Origin: Archangium lansingense
GTDB taxonomy: Bacteria > Myxococcota > Myxococcia > Myxococcales > Myxococcaceae
NCBI RefSeq assembly: GCF_026626635.1
Contig: NZ_JAPNKA010000001.1
Span: 2,108,001-2,172,000, forward strand
Direction: 5' to 3'
Length of the DNA stretch: 64,000 nucleotides
Below the pieces are notes generated by a model. The model was not told where the DNA came from, did no database searches, and saw only the letters and a program-made list of their open reading frames with translations. Shown piece by piece: positions 8,383 to 17,032 of this stretch. The stretch's first letter is position 1, and every line of letters starts with the position of its first letter. The position numbers and the translations under genes are program-made.

Positions 8383-11300
8383 TCAGTTGCGCTGCGGGAA
8401 GAGGGGCCGGCTGAAGCCGGGAGCGCCCCACTCAATGAGGGTGATCTCGCCCGAGCCGTTCTGCATCGTCCTGGCATGGGCCCGGAAGATGCCGTCCTTG
8501 TCGAACAGGACTGGCTCGGCATGCGGGAACTGCACCGCGGCATCCATGAAGCACAGCCGCACGGAGTCTGGGTTCAGCGAGAGGGAGGCCCACTTCTCGT
8601 AGAAGAATTTCGCGAAGTGCAGGGCTTGGGCAGTCTCGTAGCGGCTGCGGAAGGCAATCACGTACCGTGTCCCGGCATCGATGAACAGCCGGGCCATCGC
8701 GCTGTTCCACCCGAGCAGGCATGAGCTGAAGAACGCGAGGACGCGCGGCACGGGGACATCCTTCTGGGTGAGGTACTTCTGGAGGGTCTCGAACGTGAGC
8801 TCGACGTCCTTCGACGAGTCGTCCAGCTCGACCGTCCATTGGATGACGCCGCGCATGGGGTGGCTGTCGTCCTCGGGATGGATGAGCTTCCGGGCGGCCC
8901 ATTTCTCCATCTCGTTCTTGTCGCGGAGGTGCGTCACCTCCTCGTCGGAGAAGGAGGCGGTCAGCAACTCCCGGAACCTGTTCCGGGCGCGCACGCGCGA
9001 GCCCAGGGTCTTCTCGTAGGCGGCGTGAGCCCCTTGGATGAGCGTCTGGACCACTTCGTCCGGCAGTGGCTTCTGCGGGTGGGACCGGATGCCTGCCACG
9101 ACCTTCTTGAGCTTGGAGTCGCTGTCGAAGATGGCACCGTGCTCCAGACAGAAGGCACGCATGAGCTGCTCGTCGGCGAGGCAGCAGTACGGGTAGCGCG
9201 GCGTCGCCAGGTCCATGGAAGGGGCCCGCCATCCATGGCGGCTGCAACGCACGTTGCCGTGGGAGACGTGGTGGAAGATGTCGCAGTCGAGCATCCTCAA
9301 CCAGTTGTAGACGACCGGGTTCCTGTCGAACGCCAGGACCTTGAAGGGAGCGCGGGAGGCGCTCGTCACCGCGTTGCGCACGGTAGCGAGCTCCGTGGTG
9401 GCCATGAGGCCGGGGTCGGCCGCATCGTAGGTGAACACCGTCGTGAGCGTGTCGGCCGCTTCGCTCTCCTGGAAGTCCGGGTGGAGGATGTTCCAGCCCC
9501 GGAGCTTGAGGTTGCACTTGCCGCAGAAGTGCGGCGCATAGTTCTCAGGTTTCTGGTGGCTCGGCCCCTCGGTCTTCGTGTAGCTCATGACGCAGTTGTG
9601 ATCGAGCGGGTCATGGTCCTGCCGGGAACGGTTGCTGTCGGGGGCATTCTCGTGGTGGCGCAGCCAGAAGCAGTGGCCCGCCTCATGCGAGAAGATGTAG
9701 TAGGGCGCACCGGGCACCGACTGATCGATGATGCCGGTCAGGTCCCCGTTGCCCGAGGAGAGGGTGGGCACCTGGCCCAACACCGTCTCGCAGATCTCCC
9801 GTACCCGCTGGCTCTGGCTGTACTCGATGAAGAGGAGCCCGCCGGATGGGTGGCCGACGCGCACCTGGGACGCGACCAGCTCCGAGAGGAACTCCGCAGC
9901 CGAGGGATGGACCGTAGTTCCCTCACCGGTATTCACTCGCAGCTCGGAGAACATCCGGTCCACGAAGAAGCTGATCTGCATCTTGCCGATATCATCGTAT
10001 TGCGGCGAGAGCAGGTGGATGGGATTCGGCCGCACGTTCTGCGTGTCGATCAAGGGCTCCAGGTCGGAGATTTTCGCGCCGAGCGTCCGAAGGTGCGTCA
10101 TCCATTGCTGGTACTGCGCGTCGCCGAGCACCGTGTCGAGCGCGGGGTAGGTGGTGGCGCCGAAGTCCAGTTCGACGAAGGCGTGCGCGTACTCCTCCTT
10201 GCACTTCTGTGCGAGCGGCCCGAGCTGGCGCGTGGGCCACCCCACGATGGCGACCACCGCGGTGCGTCGCCAGACCTCGAGGGTCGCGGTCTCCGCCCGG
10301 AGGGTGCCGTTGGCCTGCTGGAGCGCGACCGCGCGGGAACCGGTGAAGTGCAGCTCGGCGCTGAGACGGTAGCGGTCGCCCGCGATGATGGATGGGTGGA
10401 AGTAGAGGCCAGCGCGGCCCACGCGCTCCGCGTAGGTGGAGTCGGTATTGGCGTGGACGTAGACCGAGGCATTCGTGTCATCCGCCTGGGCCGGCTCGTA
10501 GGGCGCGTAGGGCTGGGCCTCGCGCCAGAACGGGTTGCGGTGGTTGTTCTGCGGGGTGCGGATGCCACCGTACTTGTCCAGGCAGTTGGTGCCGCCCTGA
10601 CCGTTGTCCACGAGCTGCCTGTACACACGTTGGATGTAGGAGCGCGTGTGGCTCGACACGGATGCATCGAGCGGCAGCAGGCTCGTGTCCTCCGGTGGCT
10701 CGGTGGCGCGCCAGTCGACGCGGACGGGGCCGACGGCGCGGGGGGCGGAGATGCGGGAGTCATTCCGGGCCTTCAGGTAGATGACCGCCTCCAGCGGGAT
10801 GAGCGGACGGTTCAGCCGCTGCGCCTCCTGGGCCGGCTTGCTCGTGGGGTGCTGCTTGTCGTACTGCAGGTTGAACTCGTCGCGGTTGTTGGCGAGGTCG
10901 ACCTCGAAGCCGATGGCTTCGACATAGACGCGCAGCGGCTGGGCGTCAGAGGTTGGGAGGACCGCACCGGCCTCCACGGGAGCGCCCTGGTGGGTGACGA
11001 GTGTCGGCCGTTGCGTGTTCGCCACCTGCGTCAGGGCCTGGGCGTAGTCCGGGTTGGCGAGATTGTCGCGGGTGCGCAGCGTGCCGTGGTTGCTCCGGAA
11101 GCGCTCCTTGGCCCGGTGGAGCAGGGTCGCGTCGTGGGCGGCCCGGGCGGGGGGGCCGGCGTAGTAGCCCAACTCGTTGAGCTGGTGGCAGAGCGCCTCG
11201 TCCGAGTTCGGCGGGAATGTCTGGCCCGTGGCGAGCCAGGGGCCCCGGACGATCTCGACGGAGTGGTAGAGCACCGACACCTGGACGACGCTGGTGGGCT

Positions 11301-11712
11301 CGGGTTGTCGCGGTTGCTGCGGCTCGGTGAGCCCCGAGAGCTCGGGGCGGGGGCAGTGGGTCTGCTCGTTTGGCGGCTCCTGGGAGTCCGAGAGGTCGCT
11401 CGGGCGCTCCTGTGGGATGGGCGCATCCTCGAGGTCCGCCAGGAGGCGGAGTGTGTATGGGGAGCGGAGCGGCGTCGCGAACGGCTCGGCGGCCAGGTCC
11501 ACACCCTGGTTGAGGCTGCCGTCCCAGCGAATGACAGGCAGGCCACTGGTGCAGTCATGGCGCTGCTCGAAGAGCAACGTGTCATCCGCGTCCCGCACCT
11601 CGAGGGTCAACGCCAGGAAACGGCCCCGCGCCGGCGGGTCATAGTCGAGAGCCACGTCCTCCACCGAGGGCGCGAAGTGCGCGTGGGCACATCGGAGCGG
11701 GATGTACGTCAT
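8383..11712 (-). CDS. Peptidoglycan-binding / metzincin-like / CHAT-like multidomain protein
   Basis: An 1109-residue protein without signal peptide. About residues 171-207 resemble a PG_binding_1 module ('LNELGYYAGP' then 'RSNHG'). A zinc-protease motif HEAGHCFWLRH lies at 676-686, with His676, Glu677, His680 and His686, as in metzincins. A Cys-x-x-Cys pair (CGKC) follows about 40-60 residues later. The C-terminal 300 residues look like a CHAT/caspase-like domain: His818 in 'HHVSHG' and Cys998 in 'FFSSCLLG', followed by the usual 'DAGTRYVIAFRSR' strand and a 'KFFYEKW' helix. Two protease-type centres in one chain are unusual. Its start overlaps the stop of the small gene encoded upstream. 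I infer a secreted or contact-delivered effector, but delivery is not shown by the sequence. Confidence 0.75.
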   Translation of the reverse strand: MTYIPLRCAHAHFAPSVEDVALDYDPPARGRFLALTLEVRDADDTLLFEQRHDCTSGLPVIRWDGSLNQGVDLAAEPFATPLRSPYTLRLLADLEDAPIPQERPSDLSDSQEPPNEQTHCPRPELSGLTEPQQPRQPEPTSVVQVSVLYHSVEIVRGPWLATGQTFPPNSDEALCHQLNELGYYAGPPARAAHDATLLHRAKERFRSNHGTLRTRDNLANPDYAQALTQVANTQRPTLVTHQGAPVEAGAVLPTSDAQPLRVYVEAIGFEVDLANNRDEFNLQYDKQHPTSKPAQEAQRLNRPLIPLEAVIYLKARNDSRISAPRAVGPVRVDWRATEPPEDTSLLPLDASVSSHTRSYIQRVYRQLVDNGQGGTNCLDKYGGIRTPQNNHRNPFWREAQPYAPYEPAQADDTNASVYVHANTDSTYAERVGRAGLYFHPSIIAGDRYRLSAELHFTGSRAVALQQANGTLRAETATLEVWRRTAVVAIVGWPTRQLGPLAQKCKEEYAHAFVELDFGATTYPALDTVLGDAQYQQWMTHLRTLGAKISDLEPLIDTQNVRPNPIHLLSPQYDDIGKMQISFFVDRMFSELRVNTGEGTTVHPSAAEFLSELVASQVRVGHPSGGLLFIEYSQSQRVREICETVLGQVPTLSSGNGDLTGIIDQSVPGAPYYIFSHEAGHCFWLRHHENAPDSNRSRQDHDPLDHNCVMSYTKTEGPSHQKPENYAPHFCGKCNLKLRGWNILHPDFQESEAADTLTTVFTYDAADPGLMATTELATVRNAVTSASRAPFKVLAFDRNPVVYNWLRMLDCDIFHHVSHGNVRCSRHGWRAPSMDLATPRYPYCCLADEQLMRAFCLEHGAIFDSDSKLKKVVAGIRSHPQKPLPDEVVQTLIQGAHAAYEKTLGSRVRARNRFRELLTASFSDEEVTHLRDKNEMEKWAARKLIHPEDDSHPMRGVIQWTVELDDSSKDVELTFETLQKYLTQKDVPVPRVLAFFSSCLLGWNSAMARLFIDAGTRYVIAFRSRYETAQALHFAKFFYEKWASLSLNPDSVRLCFMDAAVQFPHAEPVLFDKDGIFRAHARTMQNGSGEITLIEWGAPGFSRPLFPQRN

Positions 11713-12101
11713 CGGGTCTCCGTCTCGTCTCGCCCGCCTGCTTCAGGATGGCGCATCAGGACGTGGAAGTAGTGATAGTCGAGCCGATCCAGCTTCCGTC
11801 GGCCATCCAGGTCGTTCCGGGCGAGGATGTCACGGGCCCAGGCGAAGCGGGGGTCGGTCTCGAATCCGCTGCCCAGTCGGAGGTGGTGGAGCACGAAGCG
11901 GCAGAGGTCCCACTCGGTGGTGATGCCATGTCCGGCGGCCCGGGCCAGTCCGGCCTCCGCGACCGCACGCAGGGCGGCGTCGTCCAGCGACCGGGTTTGC
12001 GCGGGAGCGAGGCGCCGGAGGTGGGGCATCAGGCGATCGGTGAATCGCCGCTGCATCGCCGCGCACAATGCGGCCATCTGTTGGCTGCGGATGATGAGCA
12101 T
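11709..12101 (-). CDS. Small protein of the type linked to T6SS/VgrG islands
   Basis: A 130-residue protein beginning 'MLIIRSQQM'. The order of features (N-terminal 'MLIIR-x-Q-M', a middle 'RAAGHGITTEWDLCRFV' and a C-terminal 'WARDIL') resembles short uncharacterised proteins commonly encoded beside VgrG, PAAR and effector genes of type VI secretion islands. I recall this from family context and cannot verify it here. The stop overlaps the start of the 1109-residue protease-like gene by four bases, so the two are coupled. I chose the ATG at 12101 for the conserved-looking N-terminus, although no Shine-Dalgarno is visible. The same frame remains open and coding-like for about 75 codons upstream, which is odd. 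Confidence 0.6.
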   Translation of the reverse strand: MLIIRSQQMAALCAAMQRRFTDRLMPHLRRLAPAQTRSLDDAALRAVAEAGLARAAGHGITTEWDLCRFVLHHLRLGSGFETDPRFAWARDILARNDLDGRRKLDRLDYHYFHVLMRHPEAGGRDETETR

Positions 12102-12346
12102 CGGAGGGGGATGCCATGAAACCCATTCTCCGGCGGGCTCGCAAGCCGATGAGCCCGTGGGAGGGCGGCCTGGGCAGGCCAGCGCGAACGTCCTGAGTAG
12201 CAGCCCGGCCTGGTCCAGTCGTGGTGTGCGCTCCTTTTTCAGCTCTTCCAGCGTCGCTGCAAAGGACGGGCTCTCCTCCTCCGGCTCCGGCCTCGCCCCT
12301 GCTTGGTTGAGATTCTGAATCTTGAAGAACCGAGTGGCATGGCAGG

Positions 12347-13807
12347 CTACGCGGGCGGCAGCCGGGACTGGGCGAACCGGGCCGCATCCGTGCCCGGGTA
12401 TCGGCCCACCACGTGCCGGTAGAGCTTCTGCGCGCTTGCCGCGTCCCCGAGCCGCTCTCCGTACAGCCGCGCGAGGATCACGCACGACTTCGGCGCGAGC
12501 GGATCCTCCGGGCTGTGCTGGGCCACCTGCTTCAGGGCCCGCACGGCCAGGGTGTAATCGCCCACCGTCGCCGCCTTCTGGCCCATTGCGAGGTGACAGG
12601 CGGCGGGCAGCGGCGGCAGGCGCTCGGGCAGTTGCCGGTAGAGCGCGAGGGCTTCGTCCAGCGCGTTCGCCTCCACCGCGCGCACCAGCCGGGCCTCCAG
12701 GGGCTCTGGCGCGGCTACGGGGGCGGGCTCTGGCTCCAGCTCGATGAAGCGCTGGCGGGGCGCGGGCTGCGCGGCGGGGGCGGACGCGGGCTCTATCTCG
12801 GTGAAGCGCTGGAGCTCCGGACGGTGCGTCTCCCGCTGCTGGGGGGCGGGCACCTTCGCGGCGCGCTTCTTCCCCCGAGGCTTCACGCCGGGCAGCGCCG
12901 GCTCGTAGAACTCCGAGTCCACCCCGTAACCCACCCGGTCCCCGTACGCGTACAGCAGCAGCCCGATCAGGCGCGCCATCACGAACGGAGCGAACAGGGA
13001 GATGGCCTCGGCGACCAGCGGCGCCATGAGGGGGATGGGCAGCGAGGAGACCCAGGCGGCCACCATCATCACCAGCGCGTGCACGAGGGCGAGCGGCACC
13101 ATCCAGGCCACGACCATCAGGTAGGGACGGCCCAGCTTCACGCTGATGCCCACGACCTTGATGGGGTTGAGCAGGGACAGCTTGCTCTCACCGGTGGCCG
13201 CGAACAGCAGGGCCATGGGTGCGTAGAGCAGGGTGACGAGCACCATCAGCCCGAACAGCGGGAGCGGTCTGTGCGTCTCGTCGAAGTGCCACAGGAAGAG
13301 CGCCCCTGGGACCCAGATCAGCGCGGTGGCCACCACGCCGCGGATGGCGGGGTCCACCAGGTCGTCATGGATGCTCTGGAAGTCGGGCGCGGTGAAATGC
13401 TGGGCGCCCATCGAGGTGCTGCGGACGATCCAGAAGAGCGAGCCCCAGAAGCTGCCCAACCACGCCGCGAGGGCCACGAGCCCGGGCAGCAGGGGAGCGT
13501 ATTGGAACACCCATCGGGAGAACGCAACCACCGCGCCCACCGCGACCAGGGCGAACAGCCCCGAGGGCCGCAGGGGATAGAGCCATGCCCCCAGCAGCCG
13601 CTTGCCGAAGGGCGCTTGCGAGCGGTGCACCTTCAGCACCTCCGCCGCTCCACCACAGCGCCCGCAGGAGAGCAGCTCGGTGTTGCTGGATTCCTGCAAC
13701 TCGAGGACGGTGCAGCCGGGGCACAGGTTTGCCTTGCACGCCGGGCAGAACCAGCCGGCGGCGGCACTGGGATGGAATTGGCAGTGGGGGAGCGCTGAGT
13801 CGGACAT
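12347..13807 (-). CDS. Zinc-ribbon / polytopic membrane / TPR protein
   Basis: A 486-residue protein. The ATG at 13807 is chosen because it begins the conserved-looking Cys-rich head; codons upstream run into unrelated sequence. Residues 8-60 contain paired cysteines and histidines ('CQFHP', 'CPACKANLCPGC', 'CGRCGG') like a B-box or zinc-ribbon. About residues 80-330 hold five or more hydrophobic helices, resembling Yip1-like or other polytopic domains. After an Ala/Pro/Glu-rich linker, the C-terminal 110 residues form TPR-like helical pairs ('ALALYRQLPERLPPL', 'YTLAVRALKQVAQHSPEDP'). The layout, zinc head, membrane core and TPR tail, recurs in myxobacteria, but I know no assigned function. 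The gene stands alone on the minus strand. Confidence 0.7.
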   Translation of the reverse strand: MSDSALPHCQFHPSAAAGWFCPACKANLCPGCTVLELQESSNTELLSCGRCGGAAEVLKVHRSQAPFGKRLLGAWLYPLRPSGLFALVAVGAVVAFSRWVFQYAPLLPGLVALAAWLGSFWGSLFWIVRSTSMGAQHFTAPDFQSIHDDLVDPAIRGVVATALIWVPGALFLWHFDETHRPLPLFGLMVLVTLLYAPMALLFAATGESKLSLLNPIKVVGISVKLGRPYLMVVAWMVPLALVHALVMMVAAWVSSLPIPLMAPLVAEAISLFAPFVMARLIGLLLYAYGDRVGYGVDSEFYEPALPGVKPRGKKRAAKVPAPQQRETHRPELQRFTEIEPASAPAAQPAPRQRFIELEPEPAPVAAPEPLEARLVRAVEANALDEALALYRQLPERLPPLPAACHLAMGQKAATVGDYTLAVRALKQVAQHSPEDPLAPKSCVILARLYGERLGDAASAQKLYRHVVGRYPGTDAARFAQSRLPPA

Positions 13808-13928
13808 GAAGGGGCTCGGCGAGAGGCCGCGCACTCTACAGGTCGAGGCGAGAGGGGCGTGGGAACATTCGTTGGAGCCGTGGTTGTGATGACACGCTCC
13901 GTGACTGTCGGGACCGCGCATCCGCACT

Positions 13929-14456
13929 TTGAGAGTGCGGACAGTCCCTGGCGGTCCTCCTTGCGGACGAAAGAAGGACCATTTCCACCACCACGCCCAT
14001 GTGGGCACGGAGAAGGATCCGACCTCCTGGCTGACGGAATGCCGTTCTCCAGTGACCGGCTTCCTGCTGAGCCTCATCGAGGCCGAGGTGGCCTGGCTCT
14101 TCCACCTCCGCCGGCATGGCGCCTCGCGCGACTTCGTGCTCGCCACCTTGCGTCACCTGGTCATGACAGGAGTGCTGATCGCCCTCACGGGGCGGTTCGC
14201 CGTGTACTGGTTCGCGCTCACCCGTCTCGGCAACACCCTGGCCTGGTACGTCTTCGATTACTGGCTGCACCAGCCGCGCTTCTTCGGCCGGGGGCAGTAC
14301 CTGCCGTTGCGCGGGCCCATCCGCCTCGTCTGGGGGGCACTCTTCAGCTTCGACAACGTCCATGCGGTGGAGCACCACTCCCTGCACCACCGCTATGCCT
14401 TCGTGCCGGCCGGGAAGCTGCCAGCCCTGGCCGCCTTCCTCCAGAGCCAGCCATGA
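13929..14456 (+). pseudogene. 5'-truncated fatty-acid desaturase / carotenoid-hydroxylase-like gene
   Basis: The frame encodes a C-terminal half of a membrane di-iron desaturase or hydroxylase. It has a His cluster near the start ('DHFHHHAHVGTEKDP'), two hydrophobic helices ('MTGVLIALTGRFAVYWFAL'), a 'FDYWLHQPRF' segment and a final box 'HAVEHHSLHHRY'. Family members are usually about 250-350 residues with an earlier HDxxH box; that part is missing in all three plus frames, because the neighbouring divergent gene begins at 13807. The first usable start is a TTG at 13929 inside the His-rich part, and an internal ATG exists at 14163. Its stop overlaps the next gene's start (ATGA), so the 3' coupling is intact. 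A shortened but active protein cannot be excluded. Confidence 0.6.
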
Positions 14457-16177
14457 GACAGCGCAAGGGTCCTTCCTCTCGGCGCCCCAGAGTCGCCGTC
14501 CTCGGGGGCGGTATCGCCGGACTGACCGCCGCCCATGAGCTCATCGAGCGGGGCTTCGACGTCGACGTCCTGGAGGCGCGTCATCTCTTCGGGGGCAAGG
14601 CGCGAAGCATGGGCGTGCCCGGCACGGACCGGGAGGGCCGCGATGCACTGCCGGGCGAGCACGGCTTCCGTTTCTTCCCCGGCTTCTACCGCCACCTCGA
14701 CGACACCCTGGCGCGCATCCCCTTCGGCCGCAACCGGCGCGGCGTGCTGGACAACCTCGTCGACGTGCCGCAGACCGAGCTGTTCTGCCACGAGGGGCCC
14801 TCGCGCATCCTGCTGAGCCGCTTCCCCAAGGCCCTGTCGGATGTCCCCGCGCTGGTGGCCTCGCTGGGCTTCTTCGACGACATCCCCCCTCGCGAGCTGC
14901 TGTTCTTCTTCAAGCGGCTGCTGCTGTTGCTGACGAGCTGCCACGGCCGCCGCCTGGAGCAGTACGAGCGGCTCTCATGGTGGGACTTCATCCGTGCCCA
15001 GGAGCACTCCGAGGTGTACCGCCAGCGCTTCGCGCACGGGCTCACCCAGGTGCTGGTGGCCATGAGCCCTCGGGACGGAAGCGCGCGGACCGTGGGCAAC
15101 ACGCTTGCCCAGCTCTATGCCGGCATCCTGCTCCCGGGAGGTGTGACGGACCGCGTGCTGAACGGGCCCACCAACGAGCGGTGGATCGATCCCTGGGTGG
15201 CGTACCTGAAGGCGTGCGGCGTGCGCTTCCTGCCGGGCACCCGCGTGGGTCGCATCCACTGTGCCCAGGGGCGCATCACCCATGTCTCCGTGGAAGGAGC
15301 CTCGAGCCGATGGGACGTGGTGGCGGACCACTACGTCGCGGCACTGCCGGTACACGTCCTGGGGCAGCACCTCACCCCCGCGCTGCTGGCGGCGGACCCC
15401 TCGCTGGAGGGCATCCAGCGCTTGCGCACGGAGTGGATGGTGGGCATCCAGTTCTACCTGCGCCACGAGGTGGACGTGGGCTCCGGCCACTCCATGTACC
15501 CGGACAGCCCCTGGGCGCTCACGGCCATCTCCCAGGGGCCGTACTGGGAGCGGGCGCCCTCGAGCTATGGCGACGGAGGCGTGAAGACCCTCCTGTCCGT
15601 GGACGTGTCCGACTGGAACACGCCCGGCCTGCTGACCGGGCGTCCCGCGCGGCTGGCGCGCTCGAAGGAGGAGATCCGGGACGAGGTGTGGGCCCAGCTC
15701 AAGGCCAGTCTCAATCGCCCCGGCCGTACGGTCCTCCGGGATGAAGACGTCGTCGGCTGGCACCTCGATCCAGGCATCGTCCAGGGTGAGGACGGCACCT
15801 TCACCAACGAGGAGCCGCTGATGGTGAACACCCGCGGCTCATGGTTCTCCCGGCCCGAGGCCACCACGCGGATCGCCAACCTCTTCCTGGCGGGAGACTT
15901 CGTGCGCACGCACACGGACCTCGTCACCATGGAGGGAGCCAATGAGGCGGCACGGCGCGCGGTGAACGGCATCCTGGCCGTGGCGGGTGTGCGCACCGCG
16001 CCCTGCAAGGTGTTGGCTCTCGCCGAGCCGCCTGTGTTCGCTCCTCTGCGCGGCCTCGATCAGCTCCGCTTCACCCTGGGGCAACCGCACGTCTGGGACA
16101 CGCCCCAGGCCATTCCGGACTCCCTGCTCGAGCAGCTCCCGTTGCCCGTACGCGAGCTCCTCCGCCAGGCCTCCTGA
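14453..16177 (+). CDS. FAD-dependent desaturase/dehydrogenase-like oxidoreductase
   Basis: A 574-residue flavoprotein. Near the N-terminus is a Rossmann dinucleotide motif 'VAVLGGGIAGLTAAHEL' followed by Glu in 'VLEARHLFGGKARS', the arrangement seen in phytoene-desaturase and hydroxysqualene-dehydroxylase-like enzymes. The C-terminal FAD-binding motif is visible as 'ANLFLAGDFVRT' and then 'MEGANEAARRAVNGIL'. The family acts on polyprenyl or carotenoid substrates. The start ATG overlaps the stop of the desaturase-like remnant, so the pair was probably one lipid or carotenoid-modifying operon. Substrate specificity cannot be read from sequence. Length is typical. Confidence 0.85.
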   Translation: MRQRKGPSSRRPRVAVLGGGIAGLTAAHELIERGFDVDVLEARHLFGGKARSMGVPGTDREGRDALPGEHGFRFFPGFYRHLDDTLARIPFGRNRRGVLDNLVDVPQTELFCHEGPSRILLSRFPKALSDVPALVASLGFFDDIPPRELLFFFKRLLLLLTSCHGRRLEQYERLSWWDFIRAQEHSEVYRQRFAHGLTQVLVAMSPRDGSARTVGNTLAQLYAGILLPGGVTDRVLNGPTNERWIDPWVAYLKACGVRFLPGTRVGRIHCAQGRITHVSVEGASSRWDVVADHYVAALPVHVLGQHLTPALLAADPSLEGIQRLRTEWMVGIQFYLRHEVDVGSGHSMYPDSPWALTAISQGPYWERAPSSYGDGGVKTLLSVDVSDWNTPGLLTGRPARLARSKEEIRDEVWAQLKASLNRPGRTVLRDEDVVGWHLDPGIVQGEDGTFTNEEPLMVNTRGSWFSRPEATTRIANLFLAGDFVRTHTDLVTMEGANEAARRAVNGILAVAGVRTAPCKVLALAEPPVFAPLRGLDQLRFTLGQPHVWDTPQAIPDSLLEQLPLPVRELLRQAS

Positions 16178-16391
16178 AAGTGTCAATCCGCTCACGTACG
16201 CCAAGAGCCGCCTGCTGCCTGCACACCTCAAGCTCCCTGCTCTGGACAGGAGCAATGCGAGGGCCGACGCCAACCCCGCGAAAGCACTCGGGCGCCCGGG
16301 GTCTCCCGTCCCCACTTCCCCCGCCGGGGAGTCCACGCACCGGGGACTCCAGATCCCACCCCGGGACAGGGCTCCGGTAGGGTCTCGGGCC

Positions 16392-17021
16392 ATGGCCCCC
16401 TCTCCCGCCTATCTCATCCGCACCGAGCGCCTCGTGCTGCGCTGCTACTCACCCGAGCTGGCGCCCCTGCGTCAGGCGGCCGTCGCGGCCACCCGGGAGG
16501 CCCTCCTGCCGTGGTTCACCTGGGCCAAGGACGAGCCCCGTCCCGTGGCGGAGCACCTCCAGCTCGTGCGCCAGCTACGGGGCAAGTTCGATCTGGATCA
16601 AAACCGCATCCACGCGGTGCTCGATGGGGAGCAGCGGGAGTTGGTGGGTGAGTTGGCGCTGCTGGCGCGGGGGGAAGAGAGGGCACGGGAGCTGGGGTAC
16701 TGGGTGCACTCGCGGCACACGGGGAAGGGCGTGGCCACCGAGATGGTCTCGGCGCTGGTGCGGGTGGGCTTCGAGTTGGATGGGCTCGAGCGCATGGACA
16801 TCCAGGTGGCGGTGGGCAACGAGGCCAGTGCCGCGGTGGCACGCAGGCTGGGCTTCGCGCTGGAGGGGACACTGCGGCAGCGGGCTCGCGGGGACGGAGG
16901 CCCCGCGGAGGACACGTGGTACTTCTCCCTGCTGGCGAGCGAGTACCCCAAGAGCCCCGCCGCCCGCGTGCCCGTGAAGGCCTACGACTTCGGGGGCGTG
17001 CTCCTGCCCGGTCTGGTCTAA
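16392..17021 (+). CDS. GNAT-family acetyltransferase (RimJ/RimL-like)
   Basis: A 209-residue GNAT protein. It opens with 'LIRTERLVLRCYSPEL', the classic N-terminal strand of RimJ/RimL-type N-acetyltransferases. The acetyl-CoA loop is visible as 'HTGKGVATEMVSALVRVGF', and the last conserved part as 'VGNEASAAVARRLGFALEGTLRQ'. The ATG at 16392 is preferred since coding upstream is poor. The enzyme would transfer acetyl from acetyl-CoA to an amine, perhaps a protein N-terminus or a small molecule; the acceptor is unknown. It stands alone, 214 bases after the FAD oxidoreductase and 11 bases from a convergent gene. Confidence 0.88.
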   Translation: MAPSPAYLIRTERLVLRCYSPELAPLRQAAVAATREALLPWFTWAKDEPRPVAEHLQLVRQLRGKFDLDQNRIHAVLDGEQRELVGELALLARGEERARELGYWVHSRHTGKGVATEMVSALVRVGFELDGLERMDIQVAVGNEASAAVARRLGFALEGTLRQRARGDGGPAEDTWYFSLLASEYPKSPAARVPVKAYDFGGVLLPGLV

Positions 17022-17032
17022 CGTCGCCGGCT

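Noticed and set aside
8839..11772. A very long plus-strand open frame opposite the metzincin/CHAT-like gene
   Set aside because: It mirrors the minus-strand gene in a high-GC genome; its peptide is Arg/Gly/Val-rich without any family pattern, while the minus frame has catalytic motifs and a coupled neighbour.
13808..13928. The missing first half of the desaturase in another frame
   Set aside because: I looked in the three plus frames for an HDxxH-type box and a preceding helix and saw none before the divergent gene begins.
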